Of a stretch of DNA of 64,000 nt, positions 1 to 13,055 are shown piece after piece. This stretch comes from Phallusia mammillata (lineage: Eukaryota; Chordata; Ascidiacea; Phlebobranchia; Ascidiidae). The stretch covers positions 62,001 through 126,000 of the forward strand of contig QLIY01000269.1 in NCBI GenBank assembly GCA_003260075.1, given 5' to 3'. Every line of letters starts with the position of its first letter. The first letter of the stretch is position 1. The notes beneath the pieces were generated by a model, which was given only the letters and a program-made list of their open reading frames with translations, searched no databases and was not told the DNA's origin. The position numbers and the translations under genes are program-made.

Positions 1-629
1 CCTGTGGATGTAGATTCAGACCTTTAGGTTCGAGTTCGGATTCGGGTTAAAGTCTAAACAAAACAAAATTGATTCGGGCCTAACTTTAAAATTGGCCGTA
101 TTTGCGTTGTTACTGTATTTCAATAAATCGTCTTTTCGCGCCTATACTTTTTGGGATTTTGTATAAAATATTAAACCTCCGGTCGGTTTTGAACCAACTA
201 TGGACAGAAATTACAGATTATGGAAAAATCAGTAAAAGATGTAAGGCAAATTTAAATTAAGCATTTCAAAGCGAATTAATATCGTAAATTAAAATCTACT
301 TTAACAAGAGAATACGGGACTTTGTGCGAAAGTATTTAAAGTTTTAACAATCTTATTTGACTGCATTTTAACTCGCATGACTGTAAAATGTTTTTCTCAA
401 GTTTTTTGTACAAACGCGGTAAAAGTGCATTAAACAATGTTTAACTTTAGGGTTATTTGGAAAATGTAGCATAGTATGGTTATACTTTAAACTTAAAAGT
501 AAAGAAAACAAAGTAAAGCCAATTTTGGCAAACTCTTGTCTTCGCCAATAGACATTTTCGCCCCAAAGTTGAAAACAACAATCACTAGGTGACGCTACGA
601 TGCAAATAGAGATTTTTTTTTGTTCTCAC

Positions 630-3600
630 CATGTAATGCACACTGTCGATGGGTTCATTAGCTGTTCCATTTATGATGCATTTATTGAAAACTTCTTCAG
701 CAATATCTGGCATTCCACGAATCAATCTTCTCATTGGGGTAGCAACAGCTTTCTCTATCATAACATGTTAATAATAATCGTCCAATTACATTTCTATTGT
801 AATAAATTAGTTAGGTATGATATTATGAATATAGGGTTTTTGCAGGCATAATTGATCAATCGTTCCTTTGAACAACCGACAATTATATTGACTTATCTGA
901 CGTTAAAAACGGGGTTTTAGAGTCTTGGAGAACAGACTTCCTGAATAAGCCGTTGAACTTTGGATAAGTCAATATCATTGTCAGTTGAACAAAAGTACAG
1001 TTTATGTATGATATTTTTGTCAGGCGGACAACAATACGATCTAAACTATTTGCTTAACCAGGCTACAACGTTATGAAAAAACAAATGAAATTCCTGGATT
1101 AAAATATATGCTTATATGTTTATGCCAGTACATATTGTTTGCTCACGTTCTGGAGTGATGTTTCGCAAAGCATCCTTCCAATCTGGGCTTTCTATTAACG
1201 CCCGAGCGCACGAAGCACTACCGTGAATAATCGCATGATCCATGGCATTCCATCCAAAGTCGGAACGGCAAGTAACATCAGCTTTCCATCTTTTGATAAC
1301 AGACACTTTTGGTATAATGATAAAATTTACACAGGTTTAGTAGCGAGCCCGCCGAAAGTCGAATCACAAGCACCGCCTCGCATGCTGCACATTGCTTGCC
1401 TCGCATGCTGCACATATTATCTTCGTAGTAGGACATACCTGGACATCATTTTACGACCCGCGGGCCACATCCGGTCCGTTGGCAGTCCTTGTCTGGCCCG
1501 CGTGAGGTTTAGGTAAATTAAAACATCAATCAAAAATAGGCATTTTTATGCTATGCATGAAATACGGCAGTGTTGTTTTTATTTTAAAAAGCCTTTTGAA
1601 TTACTGAATTACACATGGAAATGCTTGGTGACCGTCTGATTCGGTATAAAGCCTTCAATAGGGCCTGGCGTATAATAACACATAATTCGTTTTTTGTCAA
1701 ATCGCTTGATCCGGCCCAAATTAGGGAAGCACAGACAGATTTAATAATGTTGCGAATGCCCCTGACTGGTTGATTTTCTTAACCCCAAAACGGCACACAC
1801 AACAAACTTATATTGTTGTATTCTATCTATTGCAAAAATTTACAACCTTTTTTGCCTGGTTTACCCATTGCTAGCGTTCGTACATAAAATTTACCTATAC
1901 GTTGCTAGCCTGCGTATGCTGTTAAATTGTAAAACAATACAAAACAAATGAAGCCAAACATTTTAAAAGGCAAATATGTCCGAATAAACATTTTGGATAA
2001 ATTGAAAGGCATTTTGATACAAGTTTTTCGTGTGTGAAAAACTGCTTTTTAGCCGGTTTAGTTTATCAATGTTTTCTACGAGATAAACAAATTACAAAAA
2101 AATATTTTCATTGGTATGGTTTCTGCGCTGATGTAAAGACTTACTGAAGCAGCATACGAACTATCTCCTCATTACTATTCGCACAGGCCATATGTAGCGG
2201 AGTCACTGCAAACTTACTCTTTGCGTCGACATTAGCTCCAAATTGCAACATCAGCTGCAAAACAATGGTCTTAACTATAATTCAAATTTATTAAAACATC
2301 AAGTCACTCATGGAACGCTATATACGGATATGTTCATAAGTTTAATGATGAAAATAACAGCCCAAACAGACGTAAAAAGCGACATGCTTTTTTTACAAAC
2401 GTTTCGGCAAATGCTCATGTCCTAATCAGTGACTGTAAGGCCACATCAATTACACCCCTTTATATATACACTTGAGCATTTGCCGAAATGTTTCAAAAAT
2501 AAAGCATGAAACTCGTTTTGCTGCTCACTTTTAAAATCTTCATGTGGTGTTTCTTGTATGAGTCCCTTGGGACAACACCTTTAACCAAACGATAAAACGG
2601 AGTTGTGCCATCTTTAGCAAGAAGGTTGATTGCTGCAAAAATATAATAATTATCAAAAAAACAATGCTCGAAAAAACTAGAACGGCTTGTCTTGGATTTG
2701 TACAAGCATATCTGAGAATGCTAACAAACATCGACCCAGCCAAAACAACTTCGTTAATTATTGCAGGTTCAGTTTTAGGTAGGGAGTCGAACCGCTTGTC
2801 ATATGGGTTCAGGTTGGGTTCGGGTTCTGTTTGTTTCGTTTCTAGGGGTTCGGGTTCAGTTCAGGTTTTCAAAAATGTATATTTTTGGGTTCGGGTTTTG
2901 TTTCGGTTTGGTTAAATTATCCGGTCTGAAGCGGTTTGGGTTTTTTAAACCGGTTTAAATTTTGTTTAAATTTAATTCCACACAATTGTTTAAATTTAAT
3001 TCCACACAATTCCGCCTTCAAACTTTAAAAGAATTTCGACGGTGAACTGATATTTTTGTCATGCCCAATAAGTGTTATCTCGCATATTGTTCAGTGCGCT
3101 GTTTTTTTTTGTTGAAAAAATCACAAAATATAAAACAGACTGCATTTTTTACTGGTTCGGTTCCGGTTCCGGTTCAACGCCAAACAAAATATGGGGTTCA
3201 CCTCCGGTTCGGGTTTTTAGGAAATCGTAATTAGCGGTTCGGGTTCGGTTCGGGTTTACTGAAATTAACTGCTCAAACCGATCGCGGGTTCGGGTTCAGT
3301 TCCGGTTTGACTCCCTGGTGATAGGTATTGCTGTCTACCAGAGAATCCTGAAAATAGGTTTTATACCCGCTCCGTTCTCAACAAGTAATTCACACATGTC
3401 GAGCTGTTTGTTGTCAGAAGCTAAGTGAAGAAGACTACATCCCTTTTCGTTAGTAATGTTTAATTGTTCGTCCAATAGTGACGGTTTGCTCGGGTCGTTA
3501 TCAGCCCCGTCTGCACGCTCTGTCTAAAAGTAACAATAACAGTCAGTGAAAGATTAAACATTAGTGATGCACTAAGGCGCGTTTAAAGACTCACATCAAA

Positions 3601-6600
3601 CCAAATATTAATGTTATGTTTTATCCTTTTTACTTTATGATGACACTTTAAAAACGCGTATGATCAAAACAAAATAGCCTAATTAGAAACCTTTTTTTGC
3701 TAGATACAAGTTTCGAAAATAAACAGTTAGCTAATTACATAGAAAGTTGAAATCAGCAGAAAAAGTTCTACCCTTGTATTTACGTTTTTATCATTGGCAA
3801 AATAGCCAAGCTTAAACTTGGGTGTATCTGAAAAACTTTTGTAAACAAATACATACTTGACGCATTGCTTCAATCAACAGTTTCGTGCATGTCACGTAAT
3901 CATTGAGTGCAGCATAATAAAACGGTGTCCGGCCAAGTTCATCCTTCATATCAAAGTGCGCTTCTTTTTCCAAGAGATATTTTACAACTTGGGTGCTTGA
4001 ATCCTCGTTGTCTGAGTCTTCTTTACTCACAGCTTGGTGAAGAGCAGTTTTGCCCTTCTTGTCACAACTGTTAATATCTGTAAAACGAGCGCGAGTTCAA
4101 CTGAATGATTGTAACTAAAGTGATGCACCGAAGTTTCGTTTGGCCGTAAGTGCAGTTTTGTCAATTTTTCGGTTTAATTTTTACAAATTCGGCCAAAAAT
4201 CAACTTTTGAAATGATGAATGCCTAAACTTTTAACATCGCTGATTTAAAAAAAAACACGAGTTGAATATACTGCAAATATAAGGTATTTCGTTCAGGTTA
4301 CGTACAGAAGAGTTGTTTTGAATTGTCACAAATGAGTTGCCTGCATTAACAACACAAGTTTAAGTTGAATCCATTATGAAGGTGGTTTGGCCTAACTTGA
4401 TCGCCCTTTTGGCTGAATATTTGGTTTTGGCCAAAATGATCTACGAACTCGGTTGATCTCAGCCTCGTTCGCCGTTTATTAGAACATACTTCAGGCTTGA
4501 CATCGTGGGACATCCATATATTTTAAGATTATGGGTAGAACAGAGCAACGCCAGTGTAAAACTTAATAGAAATAATAGACAACAGAGGTCAAAATAATTG
4601 CCTGCTATATCCGTTCCTTGAGAAATCTTACCAATCTACGCGTTTCGAAAAGACTTAAAAAAATGTGAGGATAAACTGTTTTTTACACATTGTAAGTGTT
4701 TGTGTATACCCTGAAATAACATGTGAATTGCTATTGATTTTTACCCGCTCCATTTTGAATAAGAAACCTGCACATTTCCAAATGCCCTTCTTTAGCAGCA
4801 TAGTGCAGAGGTGATCCGCCATCATTGTCTCGCATGTTCAGTTGTTTTTTAACAACTGACAAATTGTGCACGTCGTCTTCAGCCTCTCCCAGACGCACGG
4901 GCTGGAATTACAAGTTTAAGTAATGTGTCAGTTCAACAGTTTAAAGATGAAAAAATGCGTTTAATTTAATTTCTGCTTAACGGATTATCAGCATTCGTAG
5001 CCGGAATAAGCCTTTAAAATGCCTTACGCCGTTTGTCGAACCTAAACACTTTATTACTAAGCTGAAGTATTTAATCACAAGCCGTCAAGTTTTACACTTT
5101 TACAGTCTAGAGTTGCAAGCGGGAATGAAATTGAGATCCAAATTCACCCGAACCAAAGTGCCAGCCCGAAACTCGACGCGAATTGACTTTTTAAGTCCGA
5201 ATCAGACCAAAATATCACCCATATAGAGCCGCATAAAGGGGCAAGAGATTTTATAGTGGGTCGATAGCAGGAGAATAAAGCCTGAACGGTGAAATCAGTA
5301 TCGTAATTTTACACAAACAAAAGTCGAGGCAAAAACATTTGGAAAATACTATATATGTCCACCTCAAAATGCTGTTGTGACATTTTTGTGAGGTTTTTTT
5401 CCTTTATGTCTTATGTACATGATTACTTGGTCTTTTAGTTCATCCAGCCCTGAATAGCCTCTGGGAGCCAATATAACGACTCACAACGTATCGCTACCAT
5501 AAATTGTAAATTGTTGGCACTTATATGATAGTAAAATGCTGAGTATTGTGGTAATTGTGACGTGACTTTATGGTAAAATATTTTGTTATTTCTCGTGTAG
5601 AAACGGTTTTCGCTCTGCAAACAAGGACCCTAATGATGAAAGTGAAACGTAAAAAATAAACTTAAATCCCAAAAATATACGGTAAAACAGATAAGGAAGC
5701 TTAAACTTATAATACGAAACCCGAATAGGCAACATAATATAGAGATGGAAGTTAGGGCAGACTTTTCGGTCGGGTTCGAGAGTTGAACAAAACTGGCTTG
5801 ATTTTCGGGCCTATTTTTTTCAGCTTACTTACAAGCCTAATACAATGGTCCTTACTTGTTTTAACTTGTTAATCAACAGTTCAGCACAAGCTACATATCC
5901 AGCAAATGCGGTGTAGTGAAACAGTGTATGACCGCTTTTATCTGTGAAATCAACATTCGGTGTTTTGTCCAGAAAGTTTTTTATCAGTTGTATAATTTCA
6001 GCATCTTCGTCTTTGCCTTTAAGGTTGTGAAATAAATGGTGAAAAGCTGTTCCGCCGTTTTTATCTCGAATGCTGGTATCTGTGAATTTTATTATAACAA
6101 GACATAAATTAATGTGTGCAAATGTATGTTTTTACGTAAGTAAGAGTACGTATTTTAGGAAAATAGTTAAAAATAACCAATTGCCTTTAATATTTTTCTC
6201 ATTTAAAAAAAAAAATTCTCATGTGTAAAATAACAACCCTACACTTTAAACATTAAGAACAGAGGAATAATTGACGAAGCAGAATCAATCAAACAAATAC
6301 TATTAAACGATAAACGATTTCGCCTATGTGTGCATCCTCAGTCGCTCTGTAAAACAACGAGTGTATTTCTACCTTATGGAAGGGATAATTTGTACAACTA
6401 TAGATTATCTCAGGATCCAACAACCTATGAATTACAACGTTCTTTACCAGTTCCTTTATCCACCAGTAATTGACACATTTGAATATGCGTGTTCTCAGCC
6501 GCATGGTGTAAAGGTGTAAATGTTTTCTCATCTTGCAAGTTTAGTTTTTCAGTAACAGTTGTTGAATCAAGCTGGTTGATTGCTGTTCGCATTTTTTTAA

Positions 6601-6975
6601 CGTTTCCAGTGATTGCAATCTGTTATGCAAATAAATCAGTTAAATAAGAAACTTTTAGGAAAAAGGAAATAACAAAAGGAAAAAATATAAACAAAATAAG
6701 AAAAGTATTTGTTGTTGTCAATTTTGAATTTTGAAAAGTTAAGTTTTTTAATAAATCAAAAACTTTAGGATTAGCTTTTGGTAAATGACCAGGACTACTT
6801 GATTACATCTTGTTATTGAGTTTGTAAAATACGATCAAATGTTGGCTATCAGAAAAGATGATTATTGTTAAACGTAAATGTTTAGGGAAAATGCTTTATA
6901 AAAAGTTTATTAACATTTCATACTCACCTCATGAAGATTAACATCGACGTTTCCAGAATTAGTTTTTGTGTCCAT
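630..6975 (-). CDS. TRPA-family channel, N-terminal ankyrin domain (partial)
   Basis: Cation channel of the TRPA (ankyrin TRP) family, expected in the plasma membrane of sensory cells; only the cytoplasmic N-terminal half is in the window. Ten exons join in phase: 6928-6975, 6448-6619, 5856-6079, 4745-4901, 3857-4077, 3367-3523, 2529-2632, 2145-2254, 1147-1289, 630-754, giving about 487 residues. The start is the ATG at 6973-6975, followed by 15 codons and a GTGAGT donor. Ankyrin signatures are visible in most exons (FTPLHHAAENTH, SPLHYAAKEGH, TPFYYAALND, VTPLHMACANSN). The last exon reads TPMRRLIRGMPDIAEEVF, which resembles the linker following the ankyrin stack of invertebrate TRPA1 proteins and is the main reason for choosing TRPA over a generic ankyrin protein. 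Transmembrane exons were not found in bases 1-629 and presumably lie to the left. An in-frame stop at 1112 would be used only if the GTGAGC donor at 1146 were skipped. The ankyrin domain is certain; TRPA is likely. Confidence 0.78.
2775..3320. repeat. degenerate GGTTCGGGTT-rich repeat in TRPA intron 6
   Basis: About 550 bases between TRPA exons 6 and 7 carry many imperfect copies of GGTTCGG / GGTTCGGGTT, interrupted by AT-rich stretches and a short direct repeat (TGTTTAAATTTAATTCCACA twice near 2967-3010). Shorter relatives occur near 20-50 and 5760-5800. It has no coding potential and could be a decayed minisatellite or an old element. Confidence 0.5.
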
Positions 6976-8390
6976 AGGTCTGCAAAAAACATTCATCAGT
7001 TTATAAACACACAACACAAGCAGGTATTATTTATTAGGGTTTACGCACAAACTAAAAATCCTCACTCTGCAGCTGGCTTAATGAATCAACCTGTTGATAG
7101 TGGCTCTATTCAAAAAAATAAATAAAACATAAAAAATATGTTTAAGTGTGTGTCGCGGTGTCATTGTGCCTTTTGATGTTGACTTATGGTTTCACTGGCT
7201 TTACGTAAGTTTTTACCCTGTCGATGATGAAGGACGGCTGTTTTCAAGCGGTTTTTCTTCTTCTTTGTCATTTTTTGCATTCTAGTAAAATCGCAAAAAG
7301 GTATGGAAAAATTGCGCATTTAAAGCATTTTGATTTTACAAGCATAAACATCTGTTTTGAAAATTCAAATCGCAACAGCACTAAGTTCAAATTCTTGAAA
7401 TTAAATTTAGCTCAAACGAATATGTATATTTATTATATTGGTAACAGTTCAAAATGAGCCAACAAAAACACATGAGTTATATCACATACTTTGGAAGACA
7501 AAAAACACTGACAATATTTATGCTTTGTGAAACTTAATGATTATATATATTGTACACAGTTAAGTAGAGCACATAGTTTACTGAACTACAGTAATTTGAA
7601 AAGCAACTTACTTGCTTTGTGCAGATTAGAGACAATTCGATTTCGTCATTCCTATTCGAAGGCATTAAATAGAGATTTTTTTGCTCGTCGTGGTATATTT
7701 GAAAACTTTTTTCTTCGTATCCGAATAAAAGATAGTTAATAATACTATTAAAATCACCTATTTTATAAATAAGTACATTTGCTAACTTATTTGAATAAAT
7801 AAAATAAAAGCAAATTGCGATTTTTCAAACTCACAATAATTTATTAATTATATTGTTTTTTCTTCATATTTTGTATCTAATCAAAACTACTTTACTTGAC
7901 GCCAACAAAGTGGTAATTAGTGATGAACTGAACCCAATTAATAGTTCTAGACGAAACCAAACTTCAGCCATAAAGCTGAAAACGGTTTACTAAACCTGGC
8001 CGAATTTAAAGCACTTACGAAATTATTGTTTTGTAAACAATCGTATATTGAAAGTAAACTCGCTTATAACAAAATATCTTGTAACTGCACTTGAAACTAT
8101 CTGACAGGATTTATTTTCCTGTAACATGGGTGGCCACTTTTTAGAGCCTCTTTGACTGGTCCCACCAACGTCTTCACATAATGCTTTTTAATACGGTGTA
8201 GTGCAGCGCATTTAGCCATTATCCACCAATTGTACCTTACACTGGTCTGCGCTTCTTACCTTTTAATGTTGCGCAGGTGTTTCCGGCTTGGTAGTTGTTT
8301 TGGTGCTATTGTGTCGCTTTGTTTTCCTTTGCCGATCGAAATTAACCAAACCCCAAAGATTGTTGTTCCATATCGCGTTTCTCAACTCAC

Positions 8391-8531
8391 CTCAAGTTTA
8401 ACACTTAAACCCCCTTTTTCGCAACAAATTTCCGGGTCACGAAAGCGCAGCTTTCCCCCCCCCCCCCTCAAGTTTAACACTTAAACCCCCTTTTTCGCAA
8501 CAAATTTCCGGGTTACGAAAGCGCAGCTTTC
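8391..8531. repeat. 64-bp duplication split by C13
   Basis: Bases 8391-8454 and 8468-8531 are the same sequence with a single visible difference (GGGTCACG versus GGGTTACG), separated by 13 C. The right copy continues into unique sequence, as expected for two overlapping contig ends or two alleles placed side by side. Confidence 0.75.
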
Positions 8532-9513
8532 CTTTTACTTTTACATTATAAATGGTCGCATTGTAAAACGCTTCAATTCCATGAATTTACAAAATTTTAA
8601 AAGCAACATTTACAAAAGCCCGCTTTTTGTCCGAACTGCAAGCATCAAAGGGTCATTAGCTGAACTAAATAAGCGCTCATGTCAATCCGGACGGTTATAA
8701 CATGATTGACATTTGTTGTTCCGTCACTATGACACCGCACAAAAAAGTCAAACATTTTGTACCATATTTTCAAGATGGTTAAAATCTAATATGTATCGAA
8801 AATTTTGTTGGCGCAAATCATTAAAAATAAATTTTCTCTTTTGTATTTCGCCAAATTCTAGAACAAAACTTACCCCAAAGTTTCTTATAGGCCTATACCT
8901 ACGCTGATTGTACACACTAAAACTTTACTCATATTTGCACCAAAGCTTCAATTTACTATTTGGAATACTATTTGCAATTTCTACCTGTTTAGAACACTTG
9001 GTTTCAAGAAAACATCCCAATTGAGCTCATCAAATATTGAGTTGGCTAAACGTCAACAATGGACTTCCGTTTTAAGGCTGTAACGTAACTGACTTAAACA
9101 CGTTGTGTGACGTCATTGTACCAGCTTTTCTGCCGTGCAGATTTTCTGTAGCTTAATGCTTCCCCGACCATCACATACATATAGGTTAGGTGTCGATTAT
9201 GTAAGAACGATTTAAGGAAAGCTTGAATGCGTAAATGAGTGCCTTTTTATCAGAGGTAAAACACACTAGTGCTGCTGCACACTTTGCAGCGCGACGTCGT
9301 TCTTTTTCCCTTTCTGTTAGGTAAAAGGTCTGTCTAACGCCCCCCCCCCCAGGCAACGAGTGACACCCTGTCACTAAATTGTTACAGCCCCGTCTCCTTT
9401 TTCCCTTTCTGTTAGGTAAAAGGTCTGTCTAACTAGCCCCACTTAACGTAGTCTGAACAAACAGCAACTGACCAAACTACAAGTACAAACACATGCACAA
9501 CACCGTAAACCTT

Positions 9514-9691
9514 CTATGATGGAAAATGTAATGGTAAGGATTTTTTGGATTTACTTTTACACTACTTTTACACATGTAATAAACTACACTAGTTTCTTGT
9601 TTTCCCCCCCCCCTATGATGGAAAATGTAATGGTAAGGATTTTTTGGATTTACTTTTACACATGTAATAAACTACACTAGTTTCTTGTTTC
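9514..9691. repeat. duplication split by C10
   Basis: Bases 9514-9603 recur at 9614-9691. The left copy carries an extra short tandem (ACTACTTTTACAC). Ten C residues separate the copies. A related repeat of CTTTTTCCCTTTCTGTTAGG occurs just before, at 9303 and 9399, around another C run at 9340-9350. Confidence 0.7.
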
Positions 9692-10216
9692 AAAATATAC
9701 TTGCTCTATAGGAGGGCTGTCCAAGGCACTTTACGTTACACAACTAAGCAAGTGACCGTAGTTTTGTCTCTGGCTTTATTTTAAATCTTTGGTAGCATAA
9801 CCTGCAAATTTACATCATTATAAACACATGACATATAGTATAGCTAGTGCAACAGTAAATTCAAAGTACAGTCAGATATCCCAACACCTAACCTATCTGT
9901 ACCACTGGCTTACAAACTGTGTACATCTCAGTTCGTAGAAAAAGGTCCAACGAAACTTAACCACAGAACCAGAGGTGAATACAAAACCTACGATCATCAC
10001 TAAGCCTTGGGGGTTATACGGTCACGCTCAGTATGACGCGGAATGGAGAACAACAAAACACAGTGGATCATGGGTTTTAGAAGTAGGTCACGCTAAAAAT
10101 GTCAATAATTCAGTTCAAGGCAACTTTAATCATTATCGGACGCAGAAAGATTACCATTGACTTTTCGTTGTACTAAACTTATGCCCTTTGCTTCATACGG
10201 AATGACAACTTACTTA

Positions 10217-10469
10217 AAGGCATGGCGGGAAGCACTTAACTACTCAACCCCGAATCGAACCAGAACCTATTTTCCAAGATAGGTGGTTATACAGTTAAAG
10301 TATTGTAACTAAAACACTAAAAAACATAGTTTAAAAAACCCCCCCCCCAAGGCATGGCGGGAAGCACTTAACTACTCAACCTCGAATCGAACCAGACCCT
10401 CTTTCCCAAGATAGGTGGTTATACAGTTAAAGTATTGTAACTCAAACACTCAAAAACATAGTTCAAAAA
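10217..10469. repeat. about 120-bp duplication split by C10
   Basis: AAGGCATGGCGGGAAGCACT and the following 100 bases occur at 10217-10338 and again at 10349-10469 with several substitutions, separated by ten C residues. Non-coding. Confidence 0.7.
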
Positions 10470-10725
10470 ATTCAAACAACGCAAGCTTCATTTCAAAACG
10501 AATTCGTCTTGACGTCTGCATGCGTGGCAAAAAAAGCAAAAACACAGTGAATCGCAACAGAAAGATATAGGTTATAAAGACAATGGTGTTTGAAATTCGA
10601 TACGCATGACTAGTCGTTCGCACAGTTGGTGTTGTTGACGTCGTTACTTCCGTTACACCTGACTGCGTTCCTCGAGATAAAATATGACGTCAAAATCGTC
10701 AGAAAGAAACGGGTGTAATTTTGTT

Positions 10726-11019
10726 GGTAGAGCTACTAACACGATACGTCACGCCTGATCCAAAAGTGCCTTATTTTCAAAACGGTATATCTCAAAAAAT
10801 GCTAACGGTTAGGGCTATTAGGGTTGGGGTAAGGTATTAGCACTTAAAATTCAATAAAATTAACCCAAAAAATTAGTTACTAATGTAAAAATTTTATGTA
10901 AATATTTCCCAACCCAACCCATTTATAGCCGCTAAATAAATAATTCAGCTCTTTACGCCACCTATCGAAAATTAAGCACTTTTGGATCAGGAGAAACGTA
11001 TCGTGTTAGTAGCTCTACC
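10726..11019. mobile_element. MITE with perfect 9-bp target duplication (copy 1)
   Basis: A 294-bp element begins GGTAGAGCTACTAACACGAT and ends with the exact reverse complement. The terminal inverted repeats match for 24 bases, and after a short mismatch again through CCTGATCCAAAAGTGC. It is flanked by AATTTTGTT on the left (10717-10725) and the same 9 bases on the right (11020-11028). There is no coding capacity. A 9-bp target duplication is typical of Mutator-like (MULE) transposons, so this is most likely a non-autonomous MULE. Confidence 0.85.
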
Positions 11020-11075
11020 AATTTTGTTTTAGTTGGGTATAAAATGTTTTGCATTCAGCTTACGTCAATGTTTGC

Positions 11076-11360
11076 GGTAGAGCTGCTAACATAAAAAATC
11101 ACAAAAGGCAAAGTTTGCTAAAAACCTGATAGGTGACGTAAATAGCACAGTTACTTAAATTAACTGTGAGACTGGGTTAAGGTAAGAAACTAAATATAGG
11201 GTTAGGAACGAAGTTATTAATTGGGTATATTGCTGCCCTAACCGTCAGTATATTCACACATTTTTGCTTTTAAATATTCTATAATGCTGTTTGCGCCATC
11301 CATCGGTATTTAACAAACTTTTCTAATGTGAGTTCTTACGATAGTAAAATATCTAATAAT
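11076..11360. mobile_element. related MITE, right end degenerate (copy 2)
   Basis: Begins GGTAGAGCTGCTAACAT, matching the termini of the neighbouring elements, and contains internal sequence shared with them (GATAGGTGACGTAA). A clear right terminus and a 9-bp target duplication were not found; sequence resembling the end of copy 3 (GTGAGTTCTTACGATAGT) occurs near 11327. Probably an older or truncated family member; the right boundary is uncertain. Confidence 0.45.
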
Positions 11361-11415
11361 TGCCCCGTCCATAAAGCGACTCGCTACAAATGACACGGTA
11401 TAAGTTACTTTTCTA

Positions 11416-11654
11416 GGTAGAGCTACTAACGCAAGAACTCACAGTAGCCAGGTTTGGGAATTTCCGATAAGTGACGTAACGGAACATAGGCGTTTACGGA
11501 GACATTGTTTCCTGAAACGATAAAAAAAATTCTGCTTCTGCACATTGCTGACTGGGCAATTATTGTCACTATAAACGCCTATGCTCGGTTACGTCACCTA
11601 TCGGAAATTCCCAAACCTGGCTACTGTGAGTTCTTACGTTAGTATAGTTCTACT
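11416..11654. mobile_element. foldback MITE with perfect 9-bp target duplication (copy 3)
   Basis: Starts GGTAGAGCTACTAACGCAAG and ends in the near-perfect reverse complement. The inverted arms extend about 75 bases (AACTCACAGTAGCCAGGTTT on one side, its complement on the other). Flanking 9-mers are both ACTTTTCTA (11407-11415 and 11655-11663). It shares its terminal 15 bases with copy 1, so the two belong to one family. The short open frame starting at 11581 is simply one arm of the hairpin. Confidence 0.85.
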
Positions 11655-11663
11655 ACTTTTCTA

Positions 11664-13055
<1,392 letters not shown>

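Larger units (their letters stand above)
6976..10716. other. non-coding stretch upstream of TRPA
   Basis: AT-rich DNA with only short unsupported reading frames. It holds the TRPA promoter region at its left end and three small duplications separated by C-homopolymers, listed separately. No RNA gene or further coding exon was recognised. Confidence 0.5.
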
